A stretch of DNA of 10,754 bases, from the NCBI GenBank assembly GCA_905214995.1, contig CAJMOT010000081.1:1-10754 (forward strand), written 5' to 3'. Shown in pieces: positions 6,603 through 10,754 of this stretch. Below the pieces are notes generated by a model. The model worked only from the letters and a program-made list of their open reading frames with translations, was not told where the DNA came from and searched no databases. Position 1 is the stretch's first letter; each line of letters begins with the position of its first letter. Position numbers and translations under genes: made by a program. This stretch comes from an uncultured bacterium (lineage in GTDB: Bacteria > Verrucomicrobiota > Verrucomicrobiia > Opitutales > Intestinicryptomonadaceae).

Positions 6603-6821
6603 TCAGTCTTCGATTTCCCTGGGGGCTTCGTAGAGTTCGTACTTGATGTTGCCCCTTATGATTTCCAAGAGCGCGATGTCTTCGAGCGAAAGCTTTTCGA
6701 GCGACTCCACCGTCGGGCGCGCGCCGTATTTGAGCTGTTTTACGCGGCGCGAGACGACGTTTATGAGAATGTTGGGGTCGGGAATGATTTTCTGCGCCTG
6801 TTTAAGATAGTCTTCTCTCAA
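6603..6821 (-). CDS. rpoZ: RNA polymerase omega subunit
   Basis: A 72-residue protein carrying the omega core: VVSRRVKQLKYGARP, then SLEKLSLEDIALLEIIRGNIKY. Omega binds the beta-prime subunit and aids assembly of RNA polymerase; in some bacteria it also forms a ppGpp site. The E. coli protein has 91 residues; shorter versions are common. The start is TTG at 6821, chosen because a full AAGGAGG lies five bases upstream and no ATG or GTG in frame fits. Unlike in many genomes, gmk is not next to it. smpB lies 94 bases downstream behind a terminator-like hairpin. Confidence 0.92.
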   Translation of the reverse strand: MREDYLKQAQKIIPDPNILINVVSRRVKQLKYGARPTVESLEKLSLEDIALLEIIRGNIKYELYEAPREIED

Positions 6822-6826
6822 TGGAG

Positions 6827-6833
6827 CCTCCTT
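6827..6833 (-). promoter_or_regulatory. Strong Shine-Dalgarno deciding the TTG start of rpoZ
   Basis: The minus strand reads AAGGAGG, then CTCCA, then TTG. This is a perfect anti-16S match at five-base spacing, and the only start in the omega frame at this distance is TTG. Most other minus-strand genes in this window lack a recognisable Shine-Dalgarno. Confidence 0.8.
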
Positions 6834-6845
6834 ATTATATTATTA

Positions 6846-6864
6846 AAAGTGAACCGCTCACTTT
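6846..6864. promoter_or_regulatory. Perfect palindrome upstream of rpoZ, operator or leader hairpin
   Basis: AAAGTGA, five bases (ACCGC), then TCACTTT form a perfect 7-base inverted repeat in the divergent rpoZ/icd region, 13 bases upstream of the rpoZ Shine-Dalgarno. The GTGA/TCAC core resembles half-sites of CRP/FNR-type regulators, though those usually have six bases between the halves. As RNA on the minus strand it would make a stem followed by TTAATAAT, so a leader hairpin or attenuator is equally possible. Confidence 0.45.
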
Positions 6865-6949
6865 ACTGTCGGGCGGCGCAAATGCAACATAAAAAATGCC
6901 CTCCGCAAGTCTCCCTCCGGCGGGGACATTCGCCGCGCGCACTGACGGG

Positions 6950-6978
6950 TTGACAATCGCGGAAAATCGTGTTGGAGT
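6950..6978 (+). promoter_or_regulatory. Possible icd promoter
   Basis: A perfect TTGACA occupies 6950-6955. Seventeen bases later the sequence is TGGAGT (6973-6978), a poor -10 box with three matches to TATAAT. Transcription from here would begin near 6985 and give a leader of about 30 bases before ATG 7014, which fits the chosen icd start. The weak -10 keeps confidence low. Confidence 0.28.
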
Positions 6979-7013
6979 GGGTGAAATTTCAACAACGAAC
7001 GCACACCGCAAAA

Positions 7014-8237
7014 ATGAGCATACAAGGCGAAAAAATCACAATCCGCGACGGCAGGCTGAACGTGCCCTCCAATCCCATAATCCCCTTTATCGAGGGCGAC
7101 GGCATAGGCCCCGACATTTGGAGGGCCTCCGTGCGCGTGTTCGACGCGGCGGTCGAAAAGGCGTACGGGGGCGCGCGCAGAATCTCCTGGATGGAGGTTC
7201 TTGCGGGGCAGAAGGCCTTTGACAAGACCGGCAGCTGGCTGCCGCAGGGGACTCTCGACGCGTTCAGGGAGTATCTTGTGGGCATAAAGGGCCCCCTCAC
7301 AACCCCAATCGGCGGCGGAATAAGGTCGCTGAACGTCGCTTTGCGGCAGGAGCTCGACCTGTACGTCTGCCAGCGCCCCGTGCGCTATTTCAGCGGCGTG
7401 GACAGCCCCGTTAAGCGCCCCGACCTCGTGGACATGGTGATATTCCGCGAGAACACCGAGGACATCTACGCGGGCATAGAATTCGAGCGCGGTTCCGAGG
7501 GCGTAGAAAAGCTCAAGGCGTTTTTGAAGGCGGAATTTCCCGAAAAGTTCGCGAAAATCCGCTTCCCCGAATCGTGCGGGATAGGGATAAAGCCCGTCTC
7601 GCAGGAGGGAACGGCGAGGCTCGTCAAGTCCGCCATAGAATATGCGATTGCCCAGGGCAGGGAGAGCGTCACGCTCGTCCACAAGGGCAACATAATGAAG
7701 TTCACCGAGGGCGCCTTCCGCGACTGGGGCTACAAGGTCGCGAAAGAGGAGTTCGGCGCGGCGGAAATCGACGGCGGCCCGTGGTGCAGGCTCCCCTGCG
7801 GCATAGTCGTGAAGGACGTCATAGCCGACGCCTTTCTCCAGCAGATTCTCACCCGCCCCGCCGAATACGACGTCGTCGCCACCCTCAACCTCAACGGCGA
7901 CTACATTTCCGACGCGCTCGCCGCGCAGGTTGGCGGCATAGGCATCGCCCCGGGGGGCAACATCAACTATGCGACCGGCCACGCGATTTTCGAAGCGACC
8001 CACGGCACCGCGCCCAAATACGCGAACCTCGACAAGGTAAACCCGGGTTCGGTGATCCTCTCAGGCGAGATGATGTTCCGCTACCTCGGCTGGAACGAGG
8101 CCGCCGACCTCGTTATCTCCGGCCTCGAAAACGCTATAAAGGCCAAAACCGTCACCTACGACCTCGCGCGGCTCATAGAGGGCGCCAAAGAGGTCAAGTG
8201 CTCGGAGTTCGCCGCGGAAGTGATCGCCGGAATGTAG
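7014..8237 (+). CDS. icd: NADP-dependent isocitrate dehydrogenase, E. coli type
   Basis: A 407-residue enzyme closely resembling E. coli Icd (416) along its whole length. It converts isocitrate to 2-oxoglutarate, CO2 and NADPH in the TCA cycle. Visible features are PFIEGDGIGPDI (24-35), KGPLTTPIGGGIRSLNVALR with Ser105 equivalent to the E. coli phosphorylation site Ser113, FRENTEDIYAG, LVHKGNIMKFTEG, LNLNGDYISDALAAQVGG and THGTAPKYANLDKVNPGS. The Lys-Tyr in HGTAPKY and the Tyr and Arg in TYDLARL match the residues that select NADP over NAD. Relative to E. coli, the loop after IDGGPW is several residues shorter. ATG 7014 aligns with the family start; GTG codons at 6969 or 6981 would add a short extension. 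No clear Shine-Dalgarno is seen. No aceK kinase/phosphatase gene is in view. It leads a tight run with the PfkB kinase and proA. Confidence 0.95.
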   Translation: MSIQGEKITIRDGRLNVPSNPIIPFIEGDGIGPDIWRASVRVFDAAVEKAYGGARRISWMEVLAGQKAFDKTGSWLPQGTLDAFREYLVGIKGPLTTPIGGGIRSLNVALRQELDLYVCQRPVRYFSGVDSPVKRPDLVDMVIFRENTEDIYAGIEFERGSEGVEKLKAFLKAEFPEKFAKIRFPESCGIGIKPVSQEGTARLVKSAIEYAIAQGRESVTLVHKGNIMKFTEGAFRDWGYKVAKEEFGAAEIDGGPWCRLPCGIVVKDVIADAFLQQILTRPAEYDVVATLNLNGDYISDALAAQVGGIGIAPGGNINYATGHAIFEATHGTAPKYANLDKVNPGSVILSGEMMFRYLGWNEAADLVISGLENAIKAKTVTYDLARLIEGAKEVKCSEFAAEVIAGM

Positions 8238-8240
8238 GAG

Positions 8241-9149
8241 ATGAAAAACCGCCTTCTCATAGTGGGCTCCATAGCCTACGACAACATTCAAACCCCCGCC
8301 GGCTCGGCGGAATGGACGCTTGGGGGTTCGGCGTCATACGCGGCGCTTGCCGCGTCGTTTTTCGCTCCCGTCTCCGTCTGCGGGATAGTCGGGGGGGATT
8401 TCAAAGACTCCGACATGGCGAGGCTCGCGCGGCGCGGCGCGGACGTGTCCGACGTGGAAGTGGACCGCGGCGGGGAGACGTTTTTTTGGAGCGGCAAATA
8501 CCACGACAATTTCAGCAGCCGCGAGACTCTCGAAACGCGCGTGAACGTCTATGAAAATTACGTTCCAAAGTTGGGGGAGGCTTCGCGGAGCGCGGAGTTC
8601 CTGCTGTTGGGCAACATCGGCCCCGACGTCCAGAAGTGCGCGCTCGACTCCATGGAATCCGATCCTTTCGTGATTTTGGACACGATGGACTTGTGGATAG
8701 AAATCGCGAACGCCCCCCTGAGGGAGCTCGTCAAGAGGGCGGATATACTCATCGTAAACGATTCCGAGGCCAAAAAGCTCTCCGGCGAGCGCAACGTCAT
8801 ACGCGCGGGCGACGGGCTTTTGCGCATGGGGGCGAAATCGGCGATAGTGAAGGCGGGGGAATACGGGGCGATGCTCTTCCACCCCGACGGATTTTTCGCA
8901 GTCCCCGCCTATCCCGTGCGCGAGCTGCGCGACCCGACGGGCGCCGGAGACACCTTTGCGGGGGCGTTGGCGGGGGCTTTGGCAAGCGGCGGGCGGACCG
9001 GATTCAGGCAGATAAAGGAGGCGATGGCAATGGGCTCCGCCGCCGCCTCAATGACGGTGGAATCCTTTTCCTCCGACAAGCTCGAAGAGGCGGGGCTCGG
9101 GGAAATTCTCCGCCGCGCCGAGTGCGTCAGAAAAATATCGGAGATTTGA
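8241..9149 (+). CDS. PfkB-family carbohydrate/nucleoside kinase
   Basis: A 302-residue ribokinase-fold kinase. N-terminal GSIAYDN (9-15) and LGGSASYAA (about 27-35) form the substrate side. DTMDLWIE and IVNDSEAKKLSG lie centrally. The anion-hole motif D231-P-T-G-A-G-D237-T-F-A-G is near the C-terminus, with D237 the predicted catalytic base. The family phosphorylates sugars or nucleosides with ATP, but the substrate cannot be assigned from sequence alone. ATG 8241 follows the icd stop by three bases. AGGAG abuts the ATG with no spacer, so initiation may rely on coupling with icd. The proA start is two bases beyond its stop. Base and codon use match icd. Confidence 0.85.
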   Translation: MKNRLLIVGSIAYDNIQTPAGSAEWTLGGSASYAALAASFFAPVSVCGIVGGDFKDSDMARLARRGADVSDVEVDRGGETFFWSGKYHDNFSSRETLETRVNVYENYVPKLGEASRSAEFLLLGNIGPDVQKCALDSMESDPFVILDTMDLWIEIANAPLRELVKRADILIVNDSEAKKLSGERNVIRAGDGLLRMGAKSAIVKAGEYGAMLFHPDGFFAVPAYPVRELRDPTGAGDTFAGALAGALASGGRTGFRQIKEAMAMGSAAASMTVESFSSDKLEEAGLGEILRRAECVRKISEI

Positions 9150-9151
9150 AT

Positions 9152-10399
9152 ATGGCAACCGTGCTCGAAATCGCAAAGGGCGCCCGCGCGGCCTCGTTGG
9201 AGCTCGCCGCCGCGCCTGCGGAGCTCAAAAATGCGGCGCTCATGAGGCTCGCCGAACTGCTTTTGGAAAACGCGCCCGAGATCTTGAAAGCCAACGCCCG
9301 CGACTTGGAAAAGGCGGAGAGGGCGGGGCTCTCCAAGCCCATGCTCGAGCGCCTTTCGCTCGACGAAAGGAAGATCGCGGCGATGGCGGACGGCGTGAGG
9401 CAGGTGGCGTCGCTTCCGGATCCCGTGGGAGAAGTAATCGAATCTTCGGTTCGCCCAAACGGGCTGAAAATCGAAAAAGTCCGCACACCGATAGGGGTGA
9501 TAGGCATCATTTACGAGAGCCGCCCGAACGTCACGGTGGACTGCGCCGCCCTGTGCCTGAAAAGCGGCAACGCCGCGATTCTGCGCGGGGGCAGCGAGGC
9601 GTTCGAGACCAATTCCGCCCTCGCCGCGCTCGTCGGCCGCGCTCTTGCGGATTCGGGGCTGAATCCCGACTGCGTACGCATGATTCCCACTTCCGACCGC
9701 GCGGCCCTCGGCGAGCTGCTGAAGCTCGACAAATACGTGCACTGCATAATCCCCCGCGGCGGCGAGGGGCTCATAAGGCATGTTGTGCAAAATTCTTCGA
9801 TTCCGGTCATCAAGCACTACAAGGGCGTGTGCACGGTATTTCTCGACGAATTCGCCGACCCCGGGCTTGCGCGGATTCTGACGGTGGACGCCAAGTGCCA
9901 GCGCCCGAGCGTATGCAACGCGGCCGAAAGCCTGCTCGTCCACAAGGACGTTGCAGAGCAGTTCCTGCCGATGGCAGCAGAGGGCCTTGCACCCGACCAT
10001 GTAGCCATCCACGGCTGTCCGCGCACGATGGACATCCTCGGTGACAGCATTGCGCCCGCGACCGATGAGGATTACGGCAGAGAATACCTCGGCTACGAAA
10101 TCTCCTGCAAGGTGGTCGATTCGCTGGACGAGGCCATCGAGCACATTAACCGCTTTAACACCGGTCACTCGGAGTGTATCGTCACCCGCGATTATGATGC
10201 GTCGCAGCGATTCCTTGAGGAAGTGGACGCGGCGGCTGTCTATGTCAATGCGTCTACGCGCTTTACCGACGGCTTTGAGTTCGGCTTCGGCGCGGAGATC
10301 GGCATTTCGACCCAGAAGCTGCACGCGCGCGGTCCGATGGGTCTGACCGCGCTCACCACCACCAAGTATATCATTTACGGAAACGGACAGGTGCGATAA
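9152..10399 (+). CDS. proA: Glutamate-5-semialdehyde dehydrogenase ProA, apparent chimera
   Basis: A 415-residue protein of normal family length. It reduces gamma-glutamyl phosphate to glutamate-5-semialdehyde with NADPH, the second step of proline synthesis; the first enzyme, ProB, is not in the window. Recognisable parts are IGVIGIIYESRPNVTVD, ILRGGSEAF, HCIIPRGGEGLI, the catalytic Cys255 in QRPSVCNA, and VYVNASTRFTDGFEFGFGAE with STQKLHARGPMGL. ATG 9152 has GGAGA seven bases upstream and sits two bases after the kinase stop. The protein is whole, but codon use changes near codons 240-265. By hand count, Gly GGG is 7 of 18 before about 9870 and 0 of 14 after, GGT goes from 0 to 4, and Ile ATA disappears. 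The C-terminal part resembles Clostridia ProA. Confidence 0.93.
   Translation: MATVLEIAKGARAASLELAAAPAELKNAALMRLAELLLENAPEILKANARDLEKAERAGLSKPMLERLSLDERKIAAMADGVRQVASLPDPVGEVIESSVRPNGLKIEKVRTPIGVIGIIYESRPNVTVDCAALCLKSGNAAILRGGSEAFETNSALAALVGRALADSGLNPDCVRMIPTSDRAALGELLKLDKYVHCIIPRGGEGLIRHVVQNSSIPVIKHYKGVCTVFLDEFADPGLARILTVDAKCQRPSVCNAAESLLVHKDVAEQFLPMAAEGLAPDHVAIHGCPRTMDILGDSIAPATDEDYGREYLGYEISCKVVDSLDEAIEHINRFNTGHSECIVTRDYDASQRFLEEVDAAAVYVNASTRFTDGFEFGFGAEIGISTQKLHARGPMGLTALTTTKYIIYGNGQVR
9870..9950. other. Compositional junction within proA
   Basis: Codon choice switches across this interval, which covers the highly conserved catalytic-cysteine region. Upstream genes use Gly GGG and Ile ATA freely and rarely use Ala GCA. 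Downstream, GCA appears three times in quick succession (from about 9952), GGT becomes common, and both GGG (0 of 20 Gly codons including the last gene) and ATA are absent. The exact point cannot be fixed by eye. Confidence 0.6.
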
Positions 10400-10754
10400 T
10401 GGATAAAACGATGGAGAAGGAATATAAGTGGCGTGCGGACGAGAAGCTGCTCGGACAGGCGCTTTTGTGGGCTTCTTCGCGCATTGGCAGCCAGAGCCGA
10501 ACCATCAACATGGAATCCAGCTATTTTGACACGGCGGACGGACTGCTGAAGGAACATCAGGCGGCACTGCGTCTGCGCCGCGAGAACGACCGCAGCGTGT
10601 GCTGCATGAAGCTGCGCAACACGGATACGCCGGACGGCATGCGTGCCCACGAGGAGTACCAGTGCGAGGCGGTCTCTCTGCTTGACGGTCTGCGCCGTTT
10701 GCCCGAGCTTGGTGCGCCGAACGACCTGTGCGAGCGGGCGCTGGCAGCCGACCT
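10399..10754 (+). CDS. CYTH-domain protein (partial, runs off the window)
   Basis: The first 118 residues of a CYTH (CyaB/thiamine triphosphatase) domain. It has the N-terminal E6-K-E8-Y-K10 metal/phosphate motif (ExExK), a YFDTADGLL turn, then ALRLRRE, CCMKLR and a later EEYQCE strand, in the order expected for the tunnel-fold domain. Family members hydrolyse inorganic or organic triphosphates. Whether a CHAD or other domain follows is unknown because the gene leaves the window. The ATG overlaps the proA stop as TAATG, with ACAGG about eight bases upstream, so it belongs to the same transcript as the 3' part of proA. Its codon use matches that part and not the Verrucomicrobiota-like genes, suggesting a Bacillota source. 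Confidence 0.8.
   Translation, partial: MDKTMEKEYKWRADEKLLGQALLWASSRIGSQSRTINMESSYFDTADGLLKEHQAALRLRRENDRSVCCMKLRNTDTPDGMRAHEEYQCEAVSLLDGLRRLPELGAPNDLCERALAAD

Noticed and set aside
6858..8003. 381-codon minus-strand ORF opposite icd
   Set aside because: It is fully antisense to isocitrate dehydrogenase, which aligns with E. coli Icd throughout; the reverse product shows no family features.
8636..9151. N-terminal extension of the ProA frame into the PfkB kinase gene
   Set aside because: The extension translates the kinase gene out of frame. ATG 9152 gives the exact family length and has GGAGA seven bases upstream.
8909..10324. 471-codon minus-strand ORF opposite proA
   Set aside because: A long antisense frame created by GC-biased third positions in proA; composition is Arg/Ala-rich and unlike a real protein.

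Overview
The window reads as high-GC chromosomal DNA from a Verrucomicrobiota-like bacterium (Opitutales or a related PVC lineage). The main lineage marker is a secreted protein that ends in a typical PEP-CTERM tail (V-P-E-P, an Ala/Leu-rich helix, then Arg-Arg-Arg). Gly GGG and Ile ATA codons are used freely in the housekeeping genes. The lineage is inferred from sequence character, not from a search. From roughly base 9870-9950 to the end, codon choice changes inside proA. From there on the sequence looks like Clostridia/Bacillota, so the window is probably a chimera, either an assembly join or a recombination junction.

Layout, left to right. Bases 1-75 are the probable tail of an unidentified plus-strand gene. 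They are followed by a glutaredoxin-fold protein (89-343) and a small three-helix membrane protein of the DUF4405 type (450-842), with a tiny 24-codon ORF touching its start. A strong terminator (921-955) serves the minus-strand PEP-CTERM gene (990-2534), which has its own AT-rich upstream region. Next on the minus strand is a two-gene unit, glcD-glcF-like (5384 down to 2708), for a FAD/Fe-S 2-hydroxyacid dehydrogenase. Beyond it lie rpoZ, smpB and trmL (6821 down to 5505), covering RNA polymerase omega, trans-translation and tRNA wobble methylation. A divergent region with a palindrome and a perfect TTGACA box (6822-7013) separates these from the plus-strand genes icd (NADP isocitrate dehydrogenase), a PfkB-family kinase and proA (glutamate-5-semialdehyde dehydrogenase). 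These three are packed with 2-3 base gaps. The final gene, a truncated CYTH-domain protein, overlaps the proA stop.

Functionally this is mostly core metabolism and information processing. icd makes 2-oxoglutarate and proA acts in proline synthesis from glutamate, so they are neighbours in 2-oxoglutarate/glutamate metabolism. GlcD/GlcF feeds electrons from a 2-hydroxyacid into the membrane. The PEP-CTERM protein is the one clearly surface-directed product. I found no CRISPR, insertion sequence, tRNA, rRNA or defence system. The most notable signal is the compositional break within proA.
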